A DNA stretch of 64,000 nt from the NCBI RefSeq assembly GCF_000507765.1, contig NZ_KI669402.1:248001-312000 (forward strand). The letters are read 5' to 3'. Made by a program: the position numbers and the translations under genes. Every line of letters starts with the position of its first letter. Position 1 is the first letter of the stretch. This DNA comes from Streptococcus parasanguinis CC87K (lineage in GTDB: Bacteria > Bacillota > Bacilli > Lactobacillales > Streptococcaceae). The notes beneath the pieces were generated by a model. The model ran no database searches. It was not told the origin of the DNA and saw only the letters and a list, made by a program, of their open reading frames with translations. Shown piece after piece: positions 16,610-25,901 of the stretch.

Positions 16610-17189
16610 ATAAGACCTCCATCAATGATTGGACGTTTTCGAGCACATGAAACTCTCGCGCATATTTGTAGAGTTTTCGTAGATCTTTTTTTGAAGATTG
16701 AATATATCTCTTTAAAGAAGTCGAAAATATTTCCACATCTATCTTTTGTCGCTCGCGAATGAGATCGCATATCGATCTCTCCAAATCATATACCCTTACT
16801 TCATTTCCGAAGGACGTTTGTAGCTTTGTCACACCGACTTCATACAATTCTTTCTGGATGAAATGCCTTTTTACCTCCTTAGGAAATCGATGAGGATTAT
16901 AACCTGTATAGACCGTCACTTCTTTGTATTTAGGAATAACATCTATCAGCCCATGGAGATACAATGCTGATAGATAAGAATAAATCACTTTTTGATGTTG
17001 GAGTTGGAAAATGGCATACTCATCATACTGAGACCAATCGGTGATATAAATCCCTCTGGCAACCTTTATGAGTTGACCATTTTCCACCATTCGATTTAGG
17101 TAAGGCTTTGGGATCCCTTTTTTAACTACATCAGATGTTCTAATAATAGACTGATGATCTAGCATTTCCTGTATTTGTTTTTGAATCAT
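16602..17189 (-). CDS. abiEi: AbiEi-type antitoxin/transcriptional repressor
   Basis: A 195-residue protein with an N-terminal winged helix (residues about 1-50, with IRTSDVVKKGIPKPYLNRM) and the AbiEi C-terminal domain (YDLERSICDLIRER). Family members repress their own promoter by binding inverted repeats and neutralise AbiEii. The promoter upstream contains a matching inverted repeat. Confidence 0.88.
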   Translation of the reverse strand: MIQKQIQEMLDHQSIIRTSDVVKKGIPKPYLNRMVENGQLIKVARGIYITDWSQYDEYAIFQLQHQKVIYSYLSALYLHGLIDVIPKYKEVTVYTGYNPHRFPKEVKRHFIQKELYEVGVTKLQTSFGNEVRVYDLERSICDLIRERQKIDVEIFSTSLKRYIQSSKKDLRKLYKYAREFHVLENVQSLMEVLYE

Positions 17190-17205
17190 TTCAGCATTCC
17201 TATTG

Positions 17206-17256
17206 TTGTTACTTCTGTGCTTTTATTATATCATATCACACGCACAAAAGTAACAA
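17206..17256 (-). promoter_or_regulatory. abiE promoter with inverted-repeat operator
   Basis: The minus strand has TATAAT at 17225-17230 with TTACTT 17 bases upstream. Fifteen-base arms at 17206-17220 and 17242-17256 are inverted repeats with one mismatch, one over the -35 and one over the start site, the arrangement described for AbiEi operators. Confidence 0.65.
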
Positions 17257-17398
17257 TAACGATTATTCATAAAAAGATGCCGGACAAATAGCTCCGACAT
17301 CACTTTCCAAAATCCTCTCTCCAAATATACTTGACGGTCACATCGTCCCAATTCTTTGGACTGAAGCGGCTGGAGTAGATGGAGGTCCAATTCACAGT

Positions 17399-17929
17399 TC
17401 ACCGATCCACCACTTGTGCTTTAAAGTGGACTGGTTTATCGTCTACATTGGTGATGGTGATGTTGTAGGGCTTTCGTTCCGTCACCCCAAATACTTCCTC
17501 TACTTCCCCTTGAATCACTATTCCATCGTTTTCTAAATAGAAACTCTTACTTTTATCATTTGGTAAGTCTTTACGATCTGTTTTGTCTTTTAAAAAAATG
17601 AGCTCCGTTATTGTTTGCTTTTCAACATTATAGACTATGTGACTATCTTTCATCCCCCAACCTTTTCGACCGGACAATTTTAACTTAGCATCATCAAATT
17701 TTTTAAACTGGAGTTCCGACCTATATTCTAGCTGATCCGTATTGGGATAAACTCTCAATTGAACACTTTGACCAGGCTGGAGGGTGTAGCTTCCATAAGT
17801 AAGGATCGAATAAACAAACCAGACTGCAAATGAAGCATATAAGAATCCAATGATCTTTCGTGAACGTTTGCTTGTAAAACGACGCAAAAGCAAGACGAGA
17901 GAAATAATAAATATCAGGGGTGTTACCAT
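17399..17929 (-). CDS. Hypothetical membrane protein, possibly truncated by a TGA
   Basis: A 176-residue protein of unknown function with two N-terminal membrane segments (residues about 3-14 and 26-46) and an extracytoplasmic beta-rich domain. The ATG at 17929 has AAAGGAAG upstream; longer starts add unlikely residues. After the TGA stop the same frame stays open for 32 more codons with natural-looking composition, ending WREDFGK, which hints that the protein was longer. Confidence 0.6.
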   Translation of the reverse strand: MVTPLIFIISLVLLLRRFTSKRSRKIIGFLYASFAVWFVYSILTYGSYTLQPGQSVQLRVYPNTDQLEYRSELQFKKFDDAKLKLSGRKGWGMKDSHIVYNVEKQTITELIFLKDKTDRKDLPNDKSKSFYLENDGIVIQGEVEEVFGVTERKPYNITITNVDDKPVHFKAQVVDR

Positions 17930-18061
17930 TTGTCTTCCTTTCTTACCAGCATTGACCCGGTTATGATTTCTACAGCAGCTTTTCATTTCACTCCTAGCCA
18001 CACTTTCCATCTAGTATACCATAACCTGAAATGATCTAATCACAAGAACCCTACCAAACAT

Positions 18062-18091
18062 TTGACAGCTCTTCACCGAATCCGCTATGAT
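18062..18091 (+). promoter_or_regulatory. Promoter of the 18145 gene
   Basis: TTGACA (18062-18067) and TATGAT (18086-18091) are separated by 18 bases, about 54 bases upstream of the start codon. Confidence 0.6.
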
Positions 18092-18144
18092 AAGGGTACT
18101 TGAAATTCCAAGTTTTCATGCATTTGAAATGTAAGGAGTCCAAA

Positions 18145-18678
18145 ATGAAAATCTATTATTCAAAATTTGTTGGTGTCGGTTATCTAATCTTTGCGGCGGG
18201 TGTATCCTTTCAATTTTTCTTTTCTCCCGCTCATGGATTGATCGACTTTTCTCAACTAAATCTTCCCACTGTGATTTCAACCATTCTCTTTTTCGCTGCT
18301 ATCTACGCAACAATTGCAGGCATCAAAAGACTAACTAGCCACAGAGTCTCCTTTGAATTCACCTTTGAAGGTATTTATGTCTACCCTGGGCTTTTCTTCT
18401 CAAAAGAAATCTTCATTCCAAAAGAAGAATTGTTGCGAGCATCTTATGTCGAAGTGGATGTTAGCGACCCTGATCATGTCAACAGCAAGGCTTGCTATTT
18501 AGATTTTAACCTCAGAGAAGTCACCCAGTTAGAAAATATTTCTAAATCAAACATCATCATCAATACAAGCACCTTGAAATTGCGTCTCGCCCTTAGCCTC
18601 TGTCGATTTAGAGAGGAAGAAAAAGCCGAGTTAGCGACCTATCTAAAAGAAAACTACGGCATTGATTTTTTCTATTAG
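18145..18678 (+). CDS. Hypothetical two-TM membrane protein
   Basis: A 177-residue protein with two membrane segments (about residues 8-24 and 41-60) and a cytoplasmic domain that could be PH-like, as in small bacterial membrane proteins of that layout. AAGGAG is six bases before the ATG at 18145. No function can be assigned. It is monocistronic with its own promoter. Confidence 0.65.
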   Translation: MKIYYSKFVGVGYLIFAAGVSFQFFFSPAHGLIDFSQLNLPTVISTILFFAAIYATIAGIKRLTSHRVSFEFTFEGIYVYPGLFFSKEIFIPKEELLRASYVEVDVSDPDHVNSKACYLDFNLREVTQLENISKSNIIINTSTLKLRLALSLCRFREEEKAELATYLKENYGIDFFY

Positions 18679-18773
18679 CATGTAATAAAAAAGCCCTCCA
18701 TTAGAATTTTAGAATAGCAAGATCTTTCCAAGTATTTGACGAACGAATACCGAATAACCGTTTTATAGCAAAG

Positions 18774-18802
18774 AAAAAGCCTTGAAAATTCAAGGCTTTT
18801 TT
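18774..18802. terminator. Bidirectional terminator
   Basis: AAAAAGCCTTGAA and TTCAAGGCTTTTTT form a stem with T-runs on both strands, between the convergent 18145 gene and the ABC permease gene. Confidence 0.75.
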
Positions 18803-18810
18803 AACTGCTC

Positions 18811-19518
18811 TTAGTTCCTCATTTTCCCTTTGGGTACGAGCAGATAGAAAAATAGCAAATTCAATCCAAATACGGCAACAAAGAGCGCTAATTGGGTAGC
18901 ATCGATCGTTTGTTTCTCAGTCAAATCTTGGATCAGCTTTGTATAATAATAGCCTGGGAAAACCCGTTGTAGCTTGCCAACTAAGTCCATAAATCCTCCA
19001 CTTGCACCAAGCGTATCAAAGGGAATAATGGTCATAGCGGCCAAAATAATGACAGGAAAGCCAATGGTATCAATCGTCTTGGCATCTACCCTGACCCCAA
19101 GAACAAAGCCAATCACGCTAAAGTAGATCCCCATCAAGGATAAGAGGAAAAATTGCACCAACAGGCTAGTCGTCACTGGAAAGTGAAAACCTAGAACAGC
19201 AACTACTAGTACTGCTAAAAAGATCAAGCTGTTCAAAATCAGTTGTACGATCGATTGATCCCATAAATAGTTCTTGACACTATAGCTTGTAAAGCGGGAT
19301 TCAAAAGAATAAAAACCGATATCTGAGGCGATTCGCTTACTAAAAGTTGCAAGGCTATTACCAATGACCCCGATAAATACGGCAATACCTAATAAAATAC
19401 TTGGTGAAACCCCTTTTTGAAGCTGATAAAAGAAGATATACCAGCCTATGGGTAAAATAATGGTGAATAATACGAAGCGCTTATTTCGTAAAACTTGTTT
19501 TAATTGAATCTTTTTCAT
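18811..19518 (-). CDS. ABC transporter permease (ABC-2 type)
   Basis: A 235-residue protein with six predicted membrane segments and the ABC-2 layout found in bacteriocin, peptide or drug exporters. It starts two bases downstream of the ATPase gene stop. The substrate is unknown. The adjacent LytTR two-component system and its probable binding site upstream of the ATPase gene suggest induction by a peptide or cell-surface signal. Confidence 0.8.
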   Translation of the reverse strand: MKKIQLKQVLRNKRFVLFTIILPIGWYIFFYQLQKGVSPSILLGIAVFIGVIGNSLATFSKRIASDIGFYSFESRFTSYSVKNYLWDQSIVQLILNSLIFLAVLVVAVLGFHFPVTTSLLVQFFLLSLMGIYFSVIGFVLGVRVDAKTIDTIGFPVIILAAMTIIPFDTLGASGGFMDLVGKLQRVFPGYYYTKLIQDLTEKQTIDATQLALFVAVFGLNLLFFYLLVPKGKMRN

Positions 19519-19520
19519 GC

Positions 19521-20195
19521 TTATTCCCCTCCTTTATTCATCTCTTCTCGGAAATACTGCTCAATGGTTTGACCAGCCTGGTGAATGTCCTCAACAGCCT
19601 TTGTTGCAGCAATTCGACCCTCTTTTAAAATCAGGACTTTTGTAAAAAAGGCATCAATTTGGTTGAAATCATGGGTCACCACAACAGATGTAAACTCTTG
19701 CTGCTCCAGCAATTTCCAAAAATTATCCACTGCTTCCAAGTCCATGCCAGTCGTCGGCTCATCTAAAAAAATCAACTTTGGATGATTCAAAATGGTTAAC
19801 AACAAGGACAAGCGTCTCTTTTGGCCACCAGAAAGACTTCCCACCATCTGCTCTCTTGATTCTCTCAATTCGACCATTTCTAAGAGTCCATTGATATCAG
19901 CCTGCTTCTGCTGATTCATCCGGCTTTTTAATTCGACGAATTCAGCAACGGTTAGATCCTCGATGAGCAGATCCCCCTGAGGCATCATCCCAATTTCTCT
20001 TTGAAAATCAAGCGAAGTCTTTATCGTCCCCGAATCAGCCTGGAGCTGCCCTGCGATAATGTTGAAGAGGGTGCTTTTACCTGCTCCATTATTTCCCAGC
20101 AAGGCAATTTTGTCTCCTTCTTCTATCGAAAAAGACACCCCCTTTAATACAGCTTTCTCCTTAAACGATTTTGTAATAGATGCTACCTGAAACAT
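19521..20195 (-). CDS. ABC transporter ATP-binding protein
   Basis: A 224-residue ATPase with Walker A GNNGAGKST, Q-loop MMPQGD, signature LSGGQKRR and Walker B LIFLDEPTTG. It pairs with the downstream permease. It is the first gene of the operon behind the paired repeats at 20265-20295. Confidence 0.9.
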   Translation of the reverse strand: MFQVASITKSFKEKAVLKGVSFSIEEGDKIALLGNNGAGKSTLFNIIAGQLQADSGTIKTSLDFQREIGMMPQGDLLIEDLTVAEFVELKSRMNQQKQADINGLLEMVELRESREQMVGSLSGGQKRRLSLLLTILNHPKLIFLDEPTTGMDLEAVDNFWKLLEQQEFTSVVVTHDFNQIDAFFTKVLILKEGRIAATKAVEDIHQAGQTIEQYFREEMNKGGE

Positions 20196-20227
20196 AGGAT
20201 CCCTCTTTTCTTATTGATCTTGTGTCC

Positions 20228-20295
20228 ATTATACGTCAAAGAGAAAGCCTTAGAGGCTCTCTGTCAGAATCGGTCAAAAAATCGTCGTGAATGGT
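20228..20295 (-). promoter_or_regulatory. ABC operon promoter with LytTR-type direct repeats
   Basis: On the minus strand ACCATTCACG (20286-20295) and ACCGATTCTG (20265-20274) are direct repeats 21 bases apart, 31 bases upstream of TATAAT (20228-20233). This matches binding sites of Blp/Com-type LytTR regulators, which recognise two repeats two helical turns apart. Confidence 0.55.
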
Positions 20296-20298
20296 CAA

Positions 20299-20479
20299 AA
20301 AAGAGGCTGGGACAAAAGTCCTAGCCTCTTCTTGTTTTTGGATTGTCGAGCAAGATGCAGTGGTTGAGTGGGCTCTACTACGCTGATTTCATCAGCTTTT
20401 ACAGCCCTACTCAACTGTGCGGAGGTGGGACGACGAAATCGAATTCTAACGAATGACCGATTTCTGTCCCACTCTCTCT
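20299..20479. repeat. 180-bp multi-hairpin repeat, copy 1
   Basis: It begins with the hairpin AGAGGCTGGGAC/GTCCTAGCCTCT, contains a second hairpin around GTTGAGTGGGC/GCCCTACTCAAC and ends with GTGGGAC/GTCCCAC. Outer ends AGAG-GGGACA and TGTCCC-CTCT are inverted. A copy differing at few positions lies at 23057-23239 in the same orientation. Confidence 0.85.
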
Positions 20480-20483
20480 TCTA

Positions 20484-21788
20484 TTATTCCTTCCAAAAGG
20501 TCAGACTCTGGGTAAATCGGTAGTTTGAACTCTTGGTAGACACTGTCGTTTTGGGATACTTTTCCAGTAATTGTTGGATCTTGTACAAGCCAAGACCGCG
20601 GCCATCTCCTTTACTTGAGTAGTCCTTTTCAAAAATTCTCGCCAGATCTATTTTTTCAGCTTTTGTACTATTTTCAACTATTAAGATGAGGGAGTTTTCC
20701 TCCTGGAGCATGGCAAGAGTCAGCTGTGGGTCATCTGATTCAAGACTCGCTTCAATAGCATTGTCACAAAGGATGGATAAGAAGGTGATGAAATCTAAAA
20801 CCTCGATGAATAGATCACGAACAGGTTCATCGATCTCGACAGAGATCCCAATCCCTTTATTTTGAGCTTCCAACAATTTTGCGGACAGAACACTTTTTAC
20901 AGCTGGATTTTCGATGTGACTGAGTTTGGCAATATCAAACTTGCTATCGTAAAATTGTTGGCCACTCTCTCGAAGAACATTCTCATAGACTTCCCTGATC
21001 GCATTGAGATCTTCATGCTCAATACTTAACTTGAGACTTGTTAAAATATTCAGGTAATCATGACGAAAGGCACGAATCTCCCCATAGAGCATTTCGACGT
21101 GTTGGCTATAGGTGGCTAACTCCTGCAGTTGCCTATCTTTTTGCTCTAGAATCTCTTGTTTCAATCGTTCTTTGGACACTGCATTGAAATACAAGAGCAT
21201 CATAAAAAATAAGATCAAATAAATACTATTTAAATGTTCCCGTAAAGCATCTGCATGCGGAATAGCATCCTCAAAAACCACCAGACCTACAACACTGACT
21301 AAATACACAAACATAGAAAGATCCATTGGAAGTAAGAAACGATTAAAATACTGCCGTTGAAACCCTACTTTTAAATCTGTAAAATCTAGTTTTAACAATT
21401 TAGTGAGCCCTAAATAGACAGGAAAGACCAGCAATTCAAGTAGAGCATCATACCAGCTGACAGATGCCTCATGAACAAGTACAATCCCTAGCATTGGAAA
21501 GACATAAAAGGCTAAGAGACGCCCAATGAGACTCTCCATGACAACCGGGTAGAGCCCATAAAAAATGTTCAAAAGGTGTCGTATGTTACGATTTCGATAG
21601 AAACTATAGGCAATAAATACTAAGAAATAGCCAAAAAAGCCTACCGGTGGCACAAGGGTAAAGACGACTGCAAAGAAGAAAGGGCACAAAAAGAGCCAGC
21701 GCCAAGCGAACTCTTGTCTACTGATATGACGATAGATCAGCATGCTGACGAAGAACTTTAAGTAATATATGAGAAAATCTAACAGCAA
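20484..21788 (-). CDS. Sensor histidine kinase, Agr/Blp type (HPK10)
   Basis: A 434-residue membrane kinase with about six N-terminal membrane segments, the phosphoacceptor motif FRHDYLNIL, N-box DNAIEAS and ATP-lid GDGRGLGLYKIQ. This class (ComD, BlpH, AgrC) senses secreted peptides. The start is a TTG at 21788 with GGGAG upstream. It follows the response regulator gene by 13 bases. No pheromone gene with a double-glycine leader is seen nearby. Confidence 0.85.
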   Translation of the reverse strand: MLLDFLIYYLKFFVSMLIYRHISRQEFAWRWLFLCPFFFAVVFTLVPPVGFFGYFLVFIAYSFYRNRNIRHLLNIFYGLYPVVMESLIGRLLAFYVFPMLGIVLVHEASVSWYDALLELLVFPVYLGLTKLLKLDFTDLKVGFQRQYFNRFLLPMDLSMFVYLVSVVGLVVFEDAIPHADALREHLNSIYLILFFMMLLYFNAVSKERLKQEILEQKDRQLQELATYSQHVEMLYGEIRAFRHDYLNILTSLKLSIEHEDLNAIREVYENVLRESGQQFYDSKFDIAKLSHIENPAVKSVLSAKLLEAQNKGIGISVEIDEPVRDLFIEVLDFITFLSILCDNAIEASLESDDPQLTLAMLQEENSLILIVENSTKAEKIDLARIFEKDYSSKGDGRGLGLYKIQQLLEKYPKTTVSTKSSNYRFTQSLTFWKE

Positions 21789-21801
21789 TTCTTTCTCCCT
21801 T

Positions 21802-22536
21802 CTATTTTTTCAAAGCTTCCAGTAAGCCTCTGTACTTGGTCCGTGAGATCAAGCAATTGTCCCCATTTTCAAAAAAAGCTTTCTTGGCTTCTTTATCAAT
21901 CTTCGTAATATTTTGTGGATTCACCACAAAGGAGCGGTGGCACCGATACAAGCGAGGATCTGCTTTTTCGATATCGGCAATACTAGCGTAAAATTCCAAG
22001 CGCTCATCCTGGGTATGTAAAATGACCTTGTGAATAGTTGGAGACGTTTCAACATACAAAATCTTATTAAAGGGAACTTGTACACGCGCCATCGCACTCT
22101 CAAATGTAAAAGCATCTTGCGCAATCGTGGTCCCAGCTTGCTCCAAGGTATAGTCAATGGCCGAGTCGATTCTTTTTCTGAACTCTTCCTCACCCAGCGT
22201 TTTATCAATAAAATCCAAGGCGGCTACTTTGTACTGAAAGGTAATGGGCATGAATTCAGAGTGAGTGGTGACAAAGACAATGGTCGCATGGGGGTCTTTC
22301 TTGCGAATCTCTTTTGCGATCTCTAGACCCTTTTTCTCCTCACCTTTAATCTCGATATCTAAGAAGAATAGGTGATGAGCGCCTCTCTCTGTGATAGCAT
22401 CTAGCAACTGGCTTGACTTCCCAAACACTTCTGGTGCTTTGCATTGCAAGGATTTCTGAGCAATCAGTTCCTGCAAGACCGATTCGATTCGTGATTGCTG
22501 GATCCACTCATCTTCTAACACAAAAATCTTCAACAA
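21802..22536 (-). CDS. LytTR-family response regulator (BlpR/AgrA-like)
   Basis: The receiver domain (IFVLEDE at the N-terminus, phosphoacceptor in LFFLDIEIKG) is followed by a LytTR DNA-binding domain (RCHRSFVVNPQNI). Family members begin M-x-IFVLED, so a TTG start at 22536 or 22533 fits better than the GTG at 22545, which abuts the AAGGAG ribosome site. It probably activates the ABC operon through the 21-base repeats. Confidence 0.85.
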   Translation of the reverse strand: MLKIFVLEDEWIQQSRIESVLQELIAQKSLQCKAPEVFGKSSQLLDAITERGAHHLFFLDIEIKGEEKKGLEIAKEIRKKDPHATIVFVTTHSEFMPITFQYKVAALDFIDKTLGEEEFRKRIDSAIDYTLEQAGTTIAQDAFTFESAMARVQVPFNKILYVETSPTIHKVILHTQDERLEFYASIADIEKADPRLYRCHRSFVVNPQNITKIDKEAKKAFFENGDNCLISRTKYRGLLEALKK

Positions 22537-22650
22537 AGTCTTCACTCCTTCCCCTCGACGAATATGTTCTATTTTACCATAAATAATAGCTGCTGAGCCA
22601 TTCTTTCAAAGTAGACTCAAAAGGCATTCTATCTTTTTCTCCTTAACAAG

Positions 22651-22680
22651 AAAAAACTCTCCCGGAGGAATCCGGAAGAG
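22651..22680 (-). terminator. Strong intrinsic terminator upstream of the regulator gene
   Basis: On the minus strand CTCTTCCGGA-TTCC-TCCGGGAGAG forms a ten-base-pair stem followed by TTTTTT. It must end a transcript that starts between here and about 23050, although no established gene lies there. Confidence 0.75.
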
Positions 22681-22750
22681 CTTGCGCAAGGGGAATTTGA
22701 AAAATATTTTTTAATATGAAAAAGGTCGATAAAATCTATGCTATGTTCAA
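22651..22750 (-). ncRNA. Candidate small RNA of about 100 bases
   Basis: Minus-strand boxes TTGATC (22779-22784) and TAAAAT (22757-22762) with a 16-base spacer would start a transcript near 22750 that ends at the terminator 22651-22680. No CiaR repeat was seen. Only promoter and terminator support it. Confidence 0.3.
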
Positions 22751-22780
22751 ACTCTCATTTTACTAGCAGCGATATTACGA

Positions 22781-22960
22781 TCAAGTTTTATTGTCAATAG
22801 ACATGTATGTGGGAAGTTCTCCCCTTGCAACAATGTAGACCTGTGATCTACTCTTACTAGTATACACTAGAATTATTACAAAATCAGTTAATTTGTATTG
22901 CAATTTGTTGGCAAATATCCCTCTGCCTGAAAACACCGCAAATGCTTGATTCCCAAGCAT
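22781..22960 (-). CDS. Possible 59-residue ORF
   Basis: An ATG at 22960 opens 59 codons with a hydrophobic stretch (KLTDFVIILVYTS) and basic middle (KSRSQVYIVARGE). A GAGG lies about ten bases upstream, but the first codons overlap a hairpin. I do not recognise it; it might instead be part of a structured RNA. Confidence 0.2.
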   Translation of the reverse strand: MLGNQAFAVFSGRGIFANKLQYKLTDFVIILVYTSKSRSQVYIVARGELPTYMSIDNKT

Positions 22961-23056
22961 CTACGCAAGTCCTCTTTAATTAGTATTTATCATTTCTGTT
23001 ACAAAATTTAAAATAAAAATATTATTCCATAACAAATGAAAATCCCAAAGCACGAT

Positions 23057-23239
23057 AAAAAGAGGCTGGGACAAAAGTCCTAGCCTCTCAATTATTTTTG
23101 GATTGTCGAGCAAGACGCAGTGGTTGAGTGGGCTCTACTACGCTGATTTCATCAGCTTTTACAGCCCTACTCAACTGTGCGGAGGTGGGACAACGAAATC
23201 GAATTCTAACGAATTACCGATTTCTGTCCCACTCTCTTT
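23057..23239. repeat. 180-bp multi-hairpin repeat, copy 2
   Basis: This near-identical copy of 20299-20479, in the same orientation, has the same three hairpins and inverted ends. The remainder of the 900-base gap 22546-23448 shows only the terminators, the candidate small RNA and ORF, and the palindromic element at the groEL stop. Confidence 0.85.
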
Positions 23240-23330
23240 GAGCTAGTAAGACGATTAGCCAGACCGCACAATAGCGGCTGGCGTCAAATGATTCGTGCTT
23301 TAGAACCAATCATGGGTATCAGGTTACGAC

Positions 23331-23369
23331 AGAAAATAAAGAAGGCCGATAACGCCTTCTTTATTTTCT
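23331..23369 (-). terminator. Terminator downstream of groEL
   Basis: A perfect 16-base-pair stem, AGAAAATAAAGAAGGC with its complement, and a seven-base loop. The A/T-rich stem base supplies a T-run on either strand. Confidence 0.75.
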
Positions 23370-23372
23370 TAG

Positions 23373-23448
23373 TAAGACACTTCGGCAAGGCACCATGATG
23401 CTTGCCGTAGTCTAATGAGGTGCTTCAGCACCCATTAGACTAAGTGTC

Positions 23449-23451
<3 letters not shown>
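23373..23451. repeat. Three-way-junction palindrome at the groEL stop codon
   Basis: TAAGACACTT and AAGTGTCTTA close a junction holding two hairpins, CGGCAAG/CTTGCCG and AGTCTAATG-GGTGC/GCACC-CATTAGACT. All stems are perfect. The element includes the groEL stop codon. Confidence 0.75.
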
Positions 23452-25095
<1,644 letters not shown>

Positions 25096-25377
25096 TTACT
25101 CTACAATTGCAAGAATGTTTGATGTTCCAACGATGGTGTAGGTTTCTTCCCCATCTTTCACTTCAATTCCTGCATGGCTTTCAACCAAAACGTGGTCTCC
25201 TGCTTTTACAGCTGGAGCAATGAGTTCACCACTTAGGGTACGCACACCTTCACCAACGGCCACTACTTCAGCTGTTTTTGTATCAGCCTTGCTCGCACCT
25301 GCGAGGACAAAACCTCCAACAGTCTGTTCTTTTTCTTCTACTTTTAAGACCACACGGTCTCCTAATGGTTTTAACAT
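25096..25377 (-). CDS. groES: 10 kDa co-chaperonin GroES
   Basis: A 93-residue heptameric lid of GroEL with the mobile loop [13 protein letters not shown]. Start MLKPLGDR at 25377 is preferred over 25383 because GGAGG is seven bases away and homologues begin MLKPLG. It heads the groESL operon behind a CIRCE operator. Confidence 0.96.
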   Translation of the reverse strand: MLKPLGDRVVLKVEEKEQTVGGFVLAGASKADTKTAEVVAVGEGVRTLSGELIAPAVKAGDHVLVESHAGIEVKDGEETYTIVGTSNILAIVE

Positions 25378-25399
25378 GTTCATTCCTCCATACGTGTTT

Positions 25400-25426
25400 T
25401 TAGCACTCTCTATACATAAGTGCTAA
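25400..25426. promoter_or_regulatory. CIRCE operator (HrcA binding site)
   Basis: TTAGCACTC-N9-AAGTGCTAA matches the CIRCE consensus with a single mismatch, between the groES promoter and start codon. HrcA repression with heat induction is expected. Confidence 0.95.
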
Positions 25427-25437
25427 CTTATGTTTCT

Positions 25438-25465
25438 ATTGTATCACTTGGTCAGAAATAGTCAA
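25438..25465 (-). promoter_or_regulatory. groESL promoter
   Basis: On the minus strand TTGACT (25460-25465) and TACAAT (25438-25443) are 16 bases apart, directly upstream of CIRCE. Confidence 0.8.
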
Positions 25466-25497
25466 GAAAAAAACACCTCAAAAATAGATGAGATGTT
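25466..25497 (-). terminator. Terminator after the 97-residue membrane protein gene
   Basis: Minus-strand ACATCTCA and TGAGGTGT form a stem with one G-U pair followed by seven T residues. Confidence 0.65.
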
Positions 25498-25506
25498 TCT
25501 AAAATA

Positions 25507-25800
25507 TCAATTTAAAATTGTCAATTTTTGATTGAAATCATCGATCACTTTTTGAAGATTGATCCGCCCACGGTAGATACCATATCCAAAAACAATCATG
25601 CCTAAAATTCCAACCAAGGCTAGTAAAATCCCGAGGATCAAGAGTGGGAGGAAACTTTTGTGAAAGAGATAGATCAATACCACACCAATACTGGCAATGA
25701 TAAAGAGTAAGCTGAACCAACGACCAAGGTTTTCAAGCATGTGGCGTTGGTACTTGATTTCTGTTTCATATCCATTGACAAGTTCTTGTTTTGTAACCAT
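25507..25800 (-). CDS. Small two-TM membrane protein after the PTS operon
   Basis: A 97-residue protein with a cytoplasmic N-terminus and two membrane segments (about residues 28-46 and 50-74). I do not recognise a family. It follows the PTS genes where S. mutans has levX, but homology to LevX is not shown. A hairpin terminator separates it from the PTS genes, so it is expressed by read-through or from an unseen promoter. GGAGG precedes its start. Confidence 0.6.
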   Translation of the reverse strand: MVTKQELVNGYETEIKYQRHMLENLGRWFSLLFIIASIGVVLIYLFHKSFLPLLILGILLALVGILGMIVFGYGIYRGRINLQKVIDDFNQKLTILN

Positions 25801-25820
25801 GGGATTCCTCCTGATAAAAA

Positions 25821-25867
25821 TTGAGAATGAAGTGCAAATAAAGGAGGTCCATTCACTTCATTCTCAA
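25821..25867 (-). terminator. Terminator between PTS genes and the small membrane gene
   Basis: TTGAGAATGAAGTG and CACTTCATTCTCAA form a perfect 14-base-pair stem; TTTTT follows on the minus strand. Confidence 0.75.
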
Positions 25868-25901
25868 AAACTCCTACTAGCAAATTCGTTTTTTCTTGAC
25901 C

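Noticed and set aside
22651..22990. tracrRNA or CRISPR-related RNA
   Set aside because: The region has hairpins and a terminator, but there is no repeat array or cas gene in the window and no clear anti-repeat.
23241..23366. Open plus-strand frame between the second 180-bp repeat and the groEL terminator
   Set aside because: It has no start signal and runs into the perfect terminator hairpin. A decayed gene fragment cannot be excluded but nothing supports it.
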